Origin: Roseiarcus sp963759955
GTDB taxonomy: Bacteria > Pseudomonadota > Alphaproteobacteria > Rhizobiales > Beijerinckiaceae
Assembly (NCBI GenBank): GCA_963759955.1
Contig: CAVXCA010000047.1
Coordinates: forward strand, 101,266 to 165,265
Length of the DNA stretch: 64,000 bases
Direction of reading: 5' to 3'
The notes under the pieces were generated by a model. It saw only the letters and a program-made list of their open reading frames with translations. It was not told where the DNA came from and did no database searches. Below, one piece after another: positions 27,353 through 36,497 of the stretch. Position 1 is the stretch's first letter, and every line of letters begins with the position of its first letter. The translations under genes and the position numbers were made by a program.

Positions 27353-29008
27353 ATGGCCGCGCGCCAATTCATTTATCACATGCAGGGCCTCAACAAGACC
27401 TGGCCCGGCGGCAAGAAGGTGCTCGAAAACATCCATCTGTCGTTCTACCCCGACGCCAAGATCGGCGTGCTCGGCGTCAACGGCTCCGGCAAGTCGACGC
27501 TGCTGCGCATCATGGCCGGCCTCGACACCGAATTCACCGGCGAGGGCTTCATCGCCGAGGGCGCGCGCGTCGGCTATCTGCCGCAGGAGCCGCACCTCGA
27601 CCCAGACCTCGGCGTGCGCGGCAACGTCATGCTCGGCGTCAAGGAAAAGCAGGCGATCCTCGACCGCTACAACGAACTGGCGATGAACTATTCCGACGAG
27701 ACCGCGGACGAGATGACGCGCCTGCAGGACGAGATCGAGGCCAAGGGCCTGTGGGATCTCGACAGCCAGGTCGAGCAGGCGATGGACGCGCTCGGCTGCC
27801 CGCCGGACGAAGCCGACGTCGACACGCTGTCGGGCGGCGAGCGCCGCCGCATCGCCCTGTGCCGGCTGCTGCTGGAAAAGCCCGACATGCTGCTGCTCGA
27901 CGAGCCGACCAACCATCTCGACGCCGAGACGGTGAACTGGCTCGAAGGCCACCTGCGCAACTACCCCGGCGCCATCCTGATCGTCACCCACGACCGCTAC
28001 TTCCTCGACAACGTCACCGGCTGGATTCTGGAACTCGATCGCGGCCGCGGCATCCCCTACGAGGGCAATTATTCGGCCTGGCTGAAGCAGAAGCAGAAGC
28101 GGCTCGAACAGGAGAACCGCGAGGATGTGGCGCGCCAGCGAGCGCTCGCCGAGGAAAGCGAGTGGATCGCCGCCTCGCCCAAGGCCCGCCAAGCCAAGTC
28201 CAAGGCGCGCGTCGCCGCCTACGAGGAGCTGGTCAAGAAGCAGAACGACAAGGCGCCGACCACCGCGCAGATCGTCATCCCCGTCGCCGAGCGCCTCGGC
28301 AATAACGTCATCGACTTCGAGAATCTGTCGAAGGGCTTCGGCGACACGCTGCTGATCGACAAACTGTCGTTCCGCCTGCCGCCGGGCGGCATCGTCGGCG
28401 TGATCGGCCCGAACGGCGCCGGCAAGACGACGTTGTTCCGCATGATCACCGGCCAGGAGAAGCCCGATTCCGGCGCGATCAAGATCGGCGAATCGGTGCA
28501 GCTCGGCTACGTCGATCAGTCGCGCGACGCGCTCAACGACAAGAAGACCGTTTGGGAGGAAGTCTCCGGCGGCTACGACATCCTCACGCTGGGCAAGCGC
28601 GAGATCAATTCGCGCGCCTATTGCGGCGCCTTCAACTTCAAGGGCGCCGACCAGCAGAAGAAGGTCGGCATGCTCTCGGGCGGCGAGCGCAACCGCGTGC
28701 ATCTGGCCAAGATGCTCAAGAGCGGCGCCAACTTGCTTCTGCTCGACGAACCGACCAACGATCTCGACGTCGACACGCTGCGCGCGCTCGAAGAGGCGCT
28801 GCTGGACTTCGCCGGCTGCGCGGTCATCATCAGCCACGACCGCTTCTTCCTCGACCGCATCGCCACCCACATGCTCGCCTTCGAGGGCGACAGCCACGTC
28901 GAATGGTTCGAGGGCAACTTCGCCGACTACGAAGAGGACAAGAAGCGGCGGCTGGGGATCGACAGCGTGATCCCGCACCGGCTGAAGTATAAGAAGTTTT
29001 CGCGGTAG
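27353..29008 (+). CDS. ettA: Energy-dependent translational throttle protein EttA (ABC-F)
   Basis: A 551-residue ABC-F ATPase. Domain 1 has Walker A GVNGSGKST (41-49), signature LSGGERRR and Walker B LLLDEPTNHLD; domain 2 has GPNGAGKTT, LSGGERNR and LLLDEPTNDLD. The arm/linker region between them (SEWIAASPKARQAKSKARVAAYEEL) is the EttA type. It binds the ribosomal E site and gates entry into elongation according to the ATP/ADP ratio. It is probably monocistronic; an IS element sits directly downstream. Confidence 0.96.
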   Translation: MAARQFIYHMQGLNKTWPGGKKVLENIHLSFYPDAKIGVLGVNGSGKSTLLRIMAGLDTEFTGEGFIAEGARVGYLPQEPHLDPDLGVRGNVMLGVKEKQAILDRYNELAMNYSDETADEMTRLQDEIEAKGLWDLDSQVEQAMDALGCPPDEADVDTLSGGERRRIALCRLLLEKPDMLLLDEPTNHLDAETVNWLEGHLRNYPGAILIVTHDRYFLDNVTGWILELDRGRGIPYEGNYSAWLKQKQKRLEQENREDVARQRALAEESEWIAASPKARQAKSKARVAAYEELVKKQNDKAPTTAQIVIPVAERLGNNVIDFENLSKGFGDTLLIDKLSFRLPPGGIVGVIGPNGAGKTTLFRMITGQEKPDSGAIKIGESVQLGYVDQSRDALNDKKTVWEEVSGGYDILTLGKREINSRAYCGAFNFKGADQQKKVGMLSGGERNRVHLAKMLKSGANLLLLDEPTNDLDVDTLRALEEALLDFAGCAVIISHDRFFLDRIATHMLAFEGDSHVEWFEGNFADYEEDKKRRLGIDSVIPHRLKYKKFSR

Positions 29009-29032
29009 GCTCTTTGGACGCCGCCGCCCCCG

Positions 29033-30238
29033 TCACGCCCGGCCTCGAGCCACGACTGTCCGGTTCATGATGAGCTCCAGTTTAGGGAGAAGCTGCCGAG
29101 AGTCGCGCGGCGGCGGTTTTTGCGGTTGCTTGAGGCAGGTGAAGTCTCTTCGATGCATCAGGTTCGCGCGCACGAGTTGCGTGGTTTCGAGCAGGGTTTG
29201 ATTGTCTTGCGCCATCTTTCGCAAAAGGCTCAGCAACAGAAAGGCGATCAGCGCGACGGCGATCTGAATGCGCACGGCGTTCTCGGAGCGGCCTATGAAA
29301 TGGGTGATTTTCAAGGTTTGCTTCATCACGCGGAAGAACAATTCGATTTGCCAGCGCCGCTTGTAGAGGTCGGAGATTTCTTTGGCGGGCGCGTCCAGAT
29401 CGTTGGACAGAATCCGCAACGTCCCCCCGGTCTCCATCGTCACGACGACCTCGCGCACCGCGCCTTGCATCGGATTCTTGCGGTTTTTAGCCTGACGGCC
29501 CGGCAGAAAGCCGGTTCGATCGCTGACGACGCCCGTTCCCGGCGCGACGGGCATGGATCGGGCCGAAAGGAGCGGCGTGTTCTTCTTGAACCGCGTCACG
29601 ATGCGGCAGTCCGCCTCGTCGAGCGCGGCCCACCAGCCATAATCGTAATAGCCGAGGTCGAAGACATAGGTCGCGCCCGCTTCGATCGGCATCGCTTTGG
29701 CCGCGACGATGTCGTTGACCGTGGCCTCGGTGACCATGTGATAGATCGGGCAGCCCAGATCGGGGTCGTAGACGAAATGCGCCTTGGCGCCGCAGACCTC
29801 GGCCGAAAAGCGCGCCCACTGCGTCCCTGCGCCCGCCAGATGCAGGCTGGTCGAGTTGATCAGCCGCACCGCATCGCCCATCTTGCGGCGCAGGCCGCGC
29901 GTCGCCATGCCCAGCATATGCATGAAAAGCCCGGAGAAAACCCTGGAATCCCGGTCGCGGTTGGCGTCTGCGAAGGTCGAGCGCGCCGGAGCGGCGCCGC
30001 CCGCATGATAAAGCCGCGCCTGATGGCTCGCCATCGACGCTTGGATGTCGCGCAGCGAATGCGAGCCCGACAATTGACCGAACAGCAGCACCGACAGCTG
30101 CCGCTTGGTCGTGAAACTGCGAACCAGATCGTCGGTCCCGTGCTTCTCCACAAGCCGCTCAAAGACAGACCAGGGAAGCAGTTTCAAAACGTCGCGGAAG
30201 ACCGTATTCGTATGGGGCACGGCGCTGATCCTTTTCAT
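29033..30238 (-). CDS. IS4-family DDE transposase, active-site Asp replaced
   Basis: A 401-residue transposase. The IS4 signature Y-2-R-3-E-6-K is present as YKRRWQIELFFRVMK, and the second catalytic Asp is in FDLGYYDYGWW. Where relatives have (I/L)IDSTS for the first Asp, this copy reads LINSTSLHLAG (AAC codon at 29855-29857), so the catalytic triad looks broken. The reading frame also runs past the left end of the element; the last residues (roughly VARGRA) and the stop come from flanking DNA. The element is probably no longer autonomous. Confidence 0.85.
   Translation of the reverse strand: MKRISAVPHTNTVFRDVLKLLPWSVFERLVEKHGTDDLVRSFTTKRQLSVLLFGQLSGSHSLRDIQASMASHQARLYHAGGAAPARSTFADANRDRDSRVFSGLFMHMLGMATRGLRRKMGDAVRLINSTSLHLAGAGTQWARFSAEVCGAKAHFVYDPDLGCPIYHMVTEATVNDIVAAKAMPIEAGATYVFDLGYYDYGWWAALDEADCRIVTRFKKNTPLLSARSMPVAPGTGVVSDRTGFLPGRQAKNRKNPMQGAVREVVVTMETGGTLRILSNDLDAPAKEISDLYKRRWQIELFFRVMKQTLKITHFIGRSENAVRIQIAVALIAFLLLSLLRKMAQDNQTLLETTQLVRANLMHRRDFTCLKQPQKPPPRDSRQLLPKLELIMNRTVVARGRA
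29041..29051. repeat. Target-site duplication, left
   Basis: GGCCTCGAGCC, identical to 30322-30332. The two 11-bp direct repeats flank the IS4 element exactly, and the sequence is part of the intergenic repeat found intact at 31008-31018 and 31160-31170. Confidence 0.85.
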
Positions 30239-30321
30239 GTCCAAGCGAGTCGCCAAACTCTGGAAATGATTAGAATTCAACGCCGTGCGCCGGCGCCAGC
30301 AAAATCGAACCGGACAGCCTT
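29052..30321 (-). mobile_element. IS4-family insertion sequence (1270 bp)
   Basis: Bounded by inverted ends containing CTGTCCGGTTC (29056-29066) and GAACCGGACAG (30307-30317) and by an 11-bp target duplication (GGCCTCGAGCC), in the size range usual for IS4. It carries one transposase gene. It interrupted a copy of the local intergenic repeat: the sequence left of it (CCCCGTCACGCCC) and right of it (GGGCGTCCAAG) together rebuild the repeat seen at 30995-31040. The perfect duplication suggests a fairly recent insertion. Confidence 0.88.
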
Positions 30322-30332
30322 GGCCTCGAGCC
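30322..30332. repeat. Target-site duplication, right
   Basis: GGCCTCGAGCC, the right copy of the 11-bp duplication made by insertion of the IS4 element. Confidence 0.85.
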
Positions 30333-30395
30333 GGGCGTCCAAGCGGCGGTCTTCGCCGGTAATCTCGCTCGGCCTCTTCGGCGCGGCACGGCCGC

Positions 30396-30686
30396 TCACG
30401 AATTGAGCGCCTCATAGAGGTCCGCCCATTCCGGGTTCGAGTCCTGAACGAGCGCGAGCTTCCAAAGACGCGGCCAATGCTTCAGGTTCTTCTCTCGCTG
30501 CAGCGCGTTGCGAATATCGTCGTAGAATTCGTAATGAACCAGGCGTTTCAAGCCATAGCGTTTCGTAAATCCGTCGACGACGCCCTCGCGATGCTCCCAG
30601 GCGCGCCGCGACAAATTGCTCGTAACGCCGACGTACAGCGTGCCCTGGCGTTTGTTCGACATGATGTAGACGTAACCGCCCTTCAC
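30396..30686 (-). CDS. GIY-YIG nuclease-domain protein (UPF0213/YhbQ-like)
   Basis: A 96-residue single-domain protein. GGYVYIMSNKRQGTLYVGVTSNLSRRAWEHREG is the GIY-YIG core (here YVY...YVG) with the following arginine, and the downstream YEFYDDIRNALQREKNLKHW carries the conserved Glu and helix. The GTG at 30686 gives the usual N-terminus; an ATG 42 codons upstream adds unrelated residues from repeat DNA. Such short GIY-YIG proteins are often embedded in intergenic repeats in Rhizobiales, as here. The cellular substrate is unknown. Confidence 0.82.
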   Translation of the reverse strand: MKGGYVYIMSNKRQGTLYVGVTSNLSRRAWEHREGVVDGFTKRYGLKRLVHYEFYDDIRNALQREKNLKHWPRLWKLALVQDSNPEWADLYEALNS

Positions 30687-30900
30687 GGAACGCCGCCCTC
30701 GCAAAAGCGCGCCACGCTTTCGTTTCCGCCAGGCGCCACGCCGGGCCCAGGCGGGAACATCGCGGATAACCTCATCAGACCCATCTTGGATGCACGGGTC
30801 AAGCCCGTGCATGATGGGGCGGCAAGGCCATTACGCCCCGCCAGACCGTCTTGCCCGGCCTTGAGCCGGGCATCCATGTGGCGACCTTCGCGGATGATCT

Positions 30901-31268
30901 CGTTCCGCCGCTTTCTCGATTCACGGGCCAATCCCCGGATCAAGTCCGGGGACGCGCATGACGGTTGGGAACGGGAGAGTGTCCGCCAACCCAAACCCCG
31001 TCACGCCCGGCCTCGAGCCGGGCGCCCAAGAGGCGACGTCTGCAAGTAATTTCGTTCCGCCGCTTTCTCGATGCACGGGCCAATCCCCGGATCAATTCCG
31101 GGGACGCGCATGACGGTTGGGAACGGGAGAGTGTCCGCCAACCCAAACCCCGTCACGCCCGGCCTCGAGCCGGGCGCCCAAGAGGCGACGTCTGCAAGTA
31201 ATCTCGTTCCGCCGCTTTCTCCATGCACGGGCCAAGCCCCGGATCAAGTCCGGGGACGGGCATGACGC
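30901..31268. repeat. Tandem 152-bp intergenic repeat (two full units plus partial)
   Basis: Units begin at CGTTCCGCCGCTTTCTC at 30901, 31053 and 31205, with exact spacing of 152 bp. Each unit contains the palindromes CCCCGGATCAA.TCCGGGG and CCCGGCCTCGAGCCGGG, separated by GACGGTTGGGAACGGGAGAG. Units one and two differ at only a few bases; the third is cut after the first palindrome. Related half units lie at 30848-30900 and, split by the IS4 element, at 29030-29051 plus 30322-30370. The region is non-coding. Confidence 0.85.
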
Positions 31269-31384
31269 CGCGGGACTCTGAACCGGACGCCGCTGCGAAA
31301 ACGCGCGGCTGCGCGCATAAGCCGCTTTGAATGCGCTGGGAACGTGAGTAAATTCATCCGCGACTCCCGGCGAGAAGGCGGGCG

Positions 31385-34300
31385 ATGGCGGACGTTCCCC
31401 CAAGAGAGTTGACGGCCGCGATCGCCGCCGGGCAGGCGCTGATCGTCTGCGGCGCCGGCGTTTCGCGCGCGGCGACAGGCGGCGCGGCGCCGGGGTGGCA
31501 GAAGCTCATCGAAGAGGGCTTGGCGGAAGCGGCGAAGCTGAACGGCGGCTGCGACAAGCCTTGGGTCAAGGCTTGCGAGGCGTTATTGGCCTCCGACGAG
31601 GTCGCCGACTGGCTGAACGCCGCAAACACTATTCAGGCGAAGCTGGGCGGCCCGTCCGGCGGCGACTATCGCGCCTTCTTCAAGCAGCGTCTCGGCGGCC
31701 TGAAAGCCACGCATCCCGCGATCCTGCAAGCGCTCAAGACGCTTGCCGATGCCGGCAATCGCGTCGCGACGACCAACTACGATCACCTGATTTCGCACGG
31801 TTTGCATTGGGACCGCGCCGACTGGACCGATCATCTGCGCGTGATCGAGGCGCTGCGCGGCGAGCCGGCCGCCGTTTGGCATATCCATGGCGACTATGAC
31901 CATCCGCCTTCGATCGTTTTTTCGCAGGCCGACTACGATCGCATTGTCAAAGAAGACCTGCCGCAGTTCGTGCAGCAAAAGGCCATGCTCGATTGCACGC
32001 TCGTCTTCGTCGGCTGCTCCGGCGCCGGCCTCGCCGACGACAATGTCGGCGAATTGCTGAAATGGCTGCACGCGGGCTTCGCCGGCCTGGGCGACAAACA
32101 CTTCGTGTTGGTCTCGGACGACAATAAGGACAAATGGCCGGCCGGGGTGACGGCGGTGAAATTCGGCGCGCATGGCGATCTGCCCGCCTACCTCGAAACG
32201 CTCGCGCCGCCGTCGCGCGCCGTCGCGACGTTTCCGCCCGATCCCAACATGATCGGCCGCGTGGATCGGCGCGACGAGCTGGTCGCGGCGATCCTCGGTC
32301 AGGAAAGGCCGATCCTGATCCCCGGCGCGCTCGGCATGGGCAAGACGACGCTGGCGCTGGCGGCGGCTTACGACCGGGGCGTCGTCGCGCGTTTCGGCGC
32401 TGCGCGGCGCTTCTTCGTCGATCTCGAGCCCGTTGCCGACGCCGACGGCGTCCTGCGCGCGCTCGCCGCCGCGCTCGGGCTCGACGCCTCCGGCGCGGCG
32501 GCGGCGGTGGAGCGGGCCGTCGCGGACTTCTGCGCCGCGGGACCGGCGCTGGCGATCCTCGACAATTTCGAGACGCCGTGGCGCAAGGACGAAAGCGCGA
32601 CCGAGGCGTTGCTAGATCGGTTGGCGGCTGTCTCGGGGTTGCGCCTGATCATCACGATTCGCGGCGAGTTGCCGGTTGTCCACGCCGACAGCGTCGTCTT
32701 GCCGGACATCGAACAACTCGGCGACAAGGATGCGCGCCAACTTTTCATGCGCCACGCGGGGCGCGACTTTTCCGCCGATCCGGATTTGCCCGAACTCATG
32801 AGAGGGCTTGACGGCCATCCGCTGTCCATCGAACTGCTCGCGGCGAGCGCAAAAGGCCACGCCAGTCTCGCGAGCGTCGCCGCCGACTGGAGAGCGCGCA
32901 GCGCCTCGAAGTTGCGGCGCGGCAAAGGCGATCACAGGCTGACCAGCCTGCGCGTTTCGCTCGACATTTCGCTGGCCGCGCTCGGCGCCGACAGCCCGGC
33001 GCATCGTCTGGTGCGGTTGATCGCGCTGCTGCCGGCGGGCATGGCGGCGCGCGATTGCGCCGCTGCGCTCGCCGACGGCGCGGCGACCGATGCGGAAAAG
33101 GGCGCGGCGCCCAGGCTCGAGGCGGCGCGGCTCGTCGCGCGCCGCGACGACCGTTGGCGCCTGCTCGCCCCGGTGCGCGAGACGCTGCTGCAGGATTTTC
33201 CGCCGCAGGCGCGGGACAAGGCGCGGCTGGTAAAATTGTTTCTGGCGCGCGCCGCGCTGGGCGAGCGCGTCGGTACGGCCGGCTGGGAGGAAGTGCGCGA
33301 AAGCGTAACAGCGGAGGCGGGAAATTTCGACGCGATGATCAAAGTCGCATCGATAGAATCCACACTACCCGAAGGTCTAGCTCATGCCGCCACAGGACTT
33401 GCAAATCTTCATCGATTTACCGGGCTCGCTTCGGTCGCCTCAATGCGCGAAGTCGCCGGCAACCTCGGCAAATCGGGCGACGCTCGCGGTGAGGCCGATT
33501 GCATTCGCGCTCTCGGTGAAATTGCGCTGGACAGGTGCAATTACGGCGTCGCGCGCGCCTTTTGCGAAGCGGCGCTGCCGCTCTACCGCAAGATTGGCGA
33601 CGTGTTGGGAGAAGCGAACTGCATTAAGGGTTTCGGCGATATCGCGCTGCGCTGCTCCGATCACGACGCCGCGCGCACTCAATATGAGATGGCGCTGCCG
33701 CTCTATCGCAAGGTAGACGACGTGCTGAGCGTGGCGAATTGCATATTTCGCCTTGGCGAAATCGCGTTCACCCGTTCAGACTATGCCGCTGCGCGCGCCC
33801 AGTATGAGGCGGCGCAGCCGCTCTGCCGCGAGGTCGGCGACGTGTTGGGCGAGGCCAATTGCATCGCGGGCCTCGGCGAGATCGCGCTTCGCCGCTCCGA
33901 TCACGTCGGCGCGCGCGCCCAATTCGAGGCGGCGCTGCCGCTCTTCCGTAAGCTCGGCGCCTTAGGGGGCGAGGCCAATTGCATCCAGGGCCTCGGCAGC
34001 ATCGCGCTTCGCTGCTCCGATCATGACGGCGCGCGCGAGCGCTACGAGGCGGCGCTGCCGCTCTATCGCAAGCTCGGCGACGTGCTGGGCGAGGCCGGTT
34101 GCATCTTCGGCCTCGCTGATGTCGCGCTTCGCCGCTCCGATCACGACCTCGCGCGCGAGCGCTACGAGGCGGCGTTGCCGCTCTACCGCAAGGTCGGCGA
34201 CGTGCTGGGAGAGGCCAATTGCATCAAGAGCCTCGGCAATATCGCGCTAGCAGGCTCCGATCACGACGGCGCGCGCGAGCGCTACGAGGCGGCGCTGCCG

Positions 34301-34591
34301 CTCTACCGCAAGGTCGGCGACGTGCTCGGCGAGGCCAACTGCATCTCCAGCCTCGGCGATGTCGACGAGGCGAACCAGGACATCGCTTCCGCCCGCCGTC
34401 GATGGAGCGAGGCGCTCGCCCTCTACGGCCGCATTCCCGCCCCCTATTCGATCGGCTTCGCCCAATTCCGCCTCGCGCAGCGCGCCGCGACGCCGGCGGA
34501 GGCCGCAGAGCATCGCGAGGCGGCGCGGCGGGCCTGGGTGTCGATCGGCCGCGCCGACCTGATCGCGAAGTTTCTCGACAAGGCGCCGTAG
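31385..34591 (+). CDS. SIR2 - STAND (NB-ARC-like) ATPase - TPR protein, probable defence protein
   Basis: A 1068-residue protein in three parts. Residues 15-275 form a SIR2-like NADase domain with VCGAGVS (21-27), ATTNYDHLI (128-136), WHIHGDYDHP (165-174) and VFVGCSGAGLAD (208-219). Residues 285-700 form a STAND NTPase with Walker A GALGMGKTT (314-322) and Walker B ALAILDNFE (386-394), followed by a winged-helix region. Residues 721-1010 are eight 40-residue TPR units. This order (effector, switch ATPase, sensor repeats) is that of Avs/SIR2-STAND anti-phage proteins, which deplete NAD on target recognition. It stands alone between repeats. The target is unknown, and a eukaryote-like signalling role is the alternative. 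Confidence 0.87.
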   Translation: MADVPPRELTAAIAAGQALIVCGAGVSRAATGGAAPGWQKLIEEGLAEAAKLNGGCDKPWVKACEALLASDEVADWLNAANTIQAKLGGPSGGDYRAFFKQRLGGLKATHPAILQALKTLADAGNRVATTNYDHLISHGLHWDRADWTDHLRVIEALRGEPAAVWHIHGDYDHPPSIVFSQADYDRIVKEDLPQFVQQKAMLDCTLVFVGCSGAGLADDNVGELLKWLHAGFAGLGDKHFVLVSDDNKDKWPAGVTAVKFGAHGDLPAYLETLAPPSRAVATFPPDPNMIGRVDRRDELVAAILGQERPILIPGALGMGKTTLALAAAYDRGVVARFGAARRFFVDLEPVADADGVLRALAAALGLDASGAAAAVERAVADFCAAGPALAILDNFETPWRKDESATEALLDRLAAVSGLRLIITIRGELPVVHADSVVLPDIEQLGDKDARQLFMRHAGRDFSADPDLPELMRGLDGHPLSIELLAASAKGHASLASVAADWRARSASKLRRGKGDHRLTSLRVSLDISLAALGADSPAHRLVRLIALLPAGMAARDCAAALADGAATDAEKGAAPRLEAARLVARRDDRWRLLAPVRETLLQDFPPQARDKARLVKLFLARAALGERVGTAGWEEVRESVTAEAGNFDAMIKVASIESTLPEGLAHAATGLANLHRFTGLASVASMREVAGNLGKSGDARGEADCIRALGEIALDRCNYGVARAFCEAALPLYRKIGDVLGEANCIKGFGDIALRCSDHDAARTQYEMALPLYRKVDDVLSVANCIFRLGEIAFTRSDYAAARAQYEAAQPLCREVGDVLGEANCIAGLGEIALRRSDHVGARAQFEAALPLFRKLGALGGEANCIQGLGSIALRCSDHDGARERYEAALPLYRKLGDVLGEAGCIFGLADVALRRSDHDLARERYEAALPLYRKVGDVLGEANCIKSLGNIALAGSDHDGARERYEAALPLYRKVGDVLGEANCISSLGDVDEANQDIASARRRWSEALALYGRIPAPYSIGFAQFRLAQRAATPAEAAEHREAARRAWVSIGRADLIAKFLDKAP
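33548..34375 (+). repeat. 120-bp tandem repeat encoding TPR units
   Basis: Seven consecutive 120-bp units, each encoding a 40-residue motif of the form ARERYEAALPLYRKVGDVLG and then EANCI.SLG.IALR.SDHDG. The last three units are nearly identical in DNA, so copy number has changed recently by slippage or recombination in frame. Confidence 0.85.
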
Positions 34592-34723
34592 CCGCGCAGC
34601 GGCGGCGGGGTTGTGAAAATGCGGAAGGCCGTGCATTTTCTTTTTGGAAATCGGAATTCGTGGTAAGCTTATTTTTATGATTGTCCCTCGCTCGGCGGGC
34701 CATCCGCGCATCTCGGCGACAGC

Positions 34724-34856
34724 GCGGAAACTCACCCAGGCCCCTCACCCTGCCTCTCCCCGCGAAGGGCGGGGAGAGGGGAAGAAAAGGGTGCCGCGCG
34801 TGCTCCTCTCCCCGCACGCGGGGAGAGGTTGGGTGAGGGGCGGGGGGATTGGCCGC
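34724..34856. repeat. Dispersed long palindromic element, copy 3 (inverted)
   Basis: Third copy of the 130-bp palindromic element, in the opposite orientation to copy 2: it starts GCGGAAACTCACCC and ends TTGGCCGC. It lies between the convergent ends of the SIR2-STAND gene and the next membrane-protein gene. The base run GGCGACAGCGCGG before it is also found before copy 1. Confidence 0.85.
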
Positions 34857-34970
34857 GGTCCTCGCCAAATGCGCAACCGCGGACCCGCCGAATGGGACAG
34901 TTTTTGGCGCCCAAGCTCTTGATCCGGCTCGACCGCGGACAGGACTGGCCCCGGCTCGGGGCCGCGCCCC

Positions 34971-36452
34971 TCAATCCCCGCGCAGCCCTTCCCCCGGTCC
35001 GCCCGCGTCCTCGCGCACGTGCACCACCGCGAACTTGTCGGCGTAGAGCCGCCGCCAGCCGGGCTCGCGGTCCATCAGCGCGACGACGGGCTCGCTCGGC
35101 GCGAAGATCGTCCAGGCGACGGCGTAGCGCTTCAGCGTCGCCTCCAGCGCGTCGGCGTCGCCTCCCGCGATGTGGCCGTAGAGGTCGAGGAACGCGTCGC
35201 CGTACATGTCGGCGCGGCCGTCGATGAACGGCTTGACCTTGGCCCAGATGAGATAGCCGCCGAACGCGTAGTCGTTGAGGACCGGCGCGTCGCGCAGCGC
35301 CGGCGGGACGGCTTGCAGCGCCGTCATCGGCGCCGAGGGCGCGTCGGCGCGCGCGATCGGCAGGGCGAGGCGGGCGCCCGTGAACAACAGCGCGACCGCC
35401 GCTGCGGCGAGGAGCGCCGGCCGCGTCAGGCGCGGCGCGGACGCCGCCGGCGCGCCGATCGCGCGGGCGATCGGCTGAGCGAGCAGCATCGGCGCGACGA
35501 TCGCCAGCAGCAGTTCGTGGCGCGCGTGCTGCAGCGAGAGGTGGATCAGGCCGACGATCAGCGCGGCGCGCACCAGGGGCACGGATAAGGGCCGCGTCAG
35601 CGCCAAGGCGATCAGCCCCAGCAGCGCGATCTCCATCGCGCCCGGATGGGCGAAATTCTCCGGCCGCCATTCCCCGATATCGCTGAGATGCGCGACGGCA
35701 AGGAGCTTGAACGGGAACAGCAGCCCCGAGACGCTGAACGGCGTCAGCGTCGCCGCGCCGACGCTGACGAACCCGAACAGCCCCCAGATCCCGCCGACCG
35801 CGGGGCGGCGCTCGCGCGGCGCCGCGAGCCACGCCTCGAGCGCGAACGGCGCGATCAGCGCCAGGCCGAAGGCGAAGCCGCCGTGCAGATTGGCCCACAG
35901 CGCCATCAGCGCCAGCAGCCACAGCGACGGCGCCCGCTCGCGCTCGCTCGCCCGCATCAGGCCTTCGCACCACAACGCCAGCGCCGGCAGGGCGAGGATG
36001 TGCGGGCGCGCCAGCAGGCCCGGCGCGATGAGGGTCGCGCTCAGCGCCGCGACGACGAGAAGGGGCACGCCTGAGAGATCGCGCGCGGCGCGGTTCGCCA
36101 TGACGAACGTCGCCAGCCCCGCCGCCGCGCCCGTCAGCAGCGTCACGCCGCTCCAGCCGGCGGCGCGGTAGGCGAGCGCGAAGAGAACCTCGGAGAGCCA
36201 TTCGTGCGCCGTCCACGGCGCGCCGGCGAAGGTGAAGGAGAAGGGATCGACGCGCGGGATGTCGCCGTGCTGGAGAATCCATTGTCCGGTCGCGACATGC
36301 GTCCAGGTGTCGCCGTCGTTGAGCACCGCCGGCGAGAAGGCGGCGAGCGCGAACACCGCGAGCGCCAGCAGCAACGGCCCCGGCTCGACGGGGCGCGAAA
36401 CGGCGCGCGCCGCGTTGGCGGGCGCCAAAGCTAGGGGTAGCGCGATCGACAT
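34971..36452 (-). CDS. Polytopic membrane protein, GT-C-like
   Basis: A 493-residue protein with about 11 membrane spans. An early loop reads NDGDTWTHVATGQWILQHGDIPRVDPFSFT, with acidic residues after span 1 as in GT-C glycosyltransferases (WILQHG...P..DP.S is a recurrent pattern in bacterial DUF-type members). The C-terminal soluble part holds VLNDYAFGGYLIWA and PFIDGRADMYGD. It may transfer a sugar from a polyprenyl donor, but no donor-binding motif is certain. It is monocistronic. Confidence 0.7.
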   Translation of the reverse strand: MSIALPLALAPANAARAVSRPVEPGPLLLALAVFALAAFSPAVLNDGDTWTHVATGQWILQHGDIPRVDPFSFTFAGAPWTAHEWLSEVLFALAYRAAGWSGVTLLTGAAAGLATFVMANRAARDLSGVPLLVVAALSATLIAPGLLARPHILALPALALWCEGLMRASERERAPSLWLLALMALWANLHGGFAFGLALIAPFALEAWLAAPRERRPAVGGIWGLFGFVSVGAATLTPFSVSGLLFPFKLLAVAHLSDIGEWRPENFAHPGAMEIALLGLIALALTRPLSVPLVRAALIVGLIHLSLQHARHELLLAIVAPMLLAQPIARAIGAPAASAPRLTRPALLAAAAVALLFTGARLALPIARADAPSAPMTALQAVPPALRDAPVLNDYAFGGYLIWAKVKPFIDGRADMYGDAFLDLYGHIAGGDADALEATLKRYAVAWTIFAPSEPVVALMDREPGWRRLYADKFAVVHVREDAGGPGEGLRGD

Positions 36453-36497
36453 GCGCCCGAGCTTGCCAAAAGCGCGATAACGTCTGGTTAAGCAGGA

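Noticed and set aside
30848..31268. CRISPR-like array
   Set aside because: The repeats are 152 bp and contiguous, without short repeats separated by unique spacers.
33548..34375. CRISPR or satellite array
   Set aside because: The 120-bp units are in frame within one protein and encode TPR motifs.
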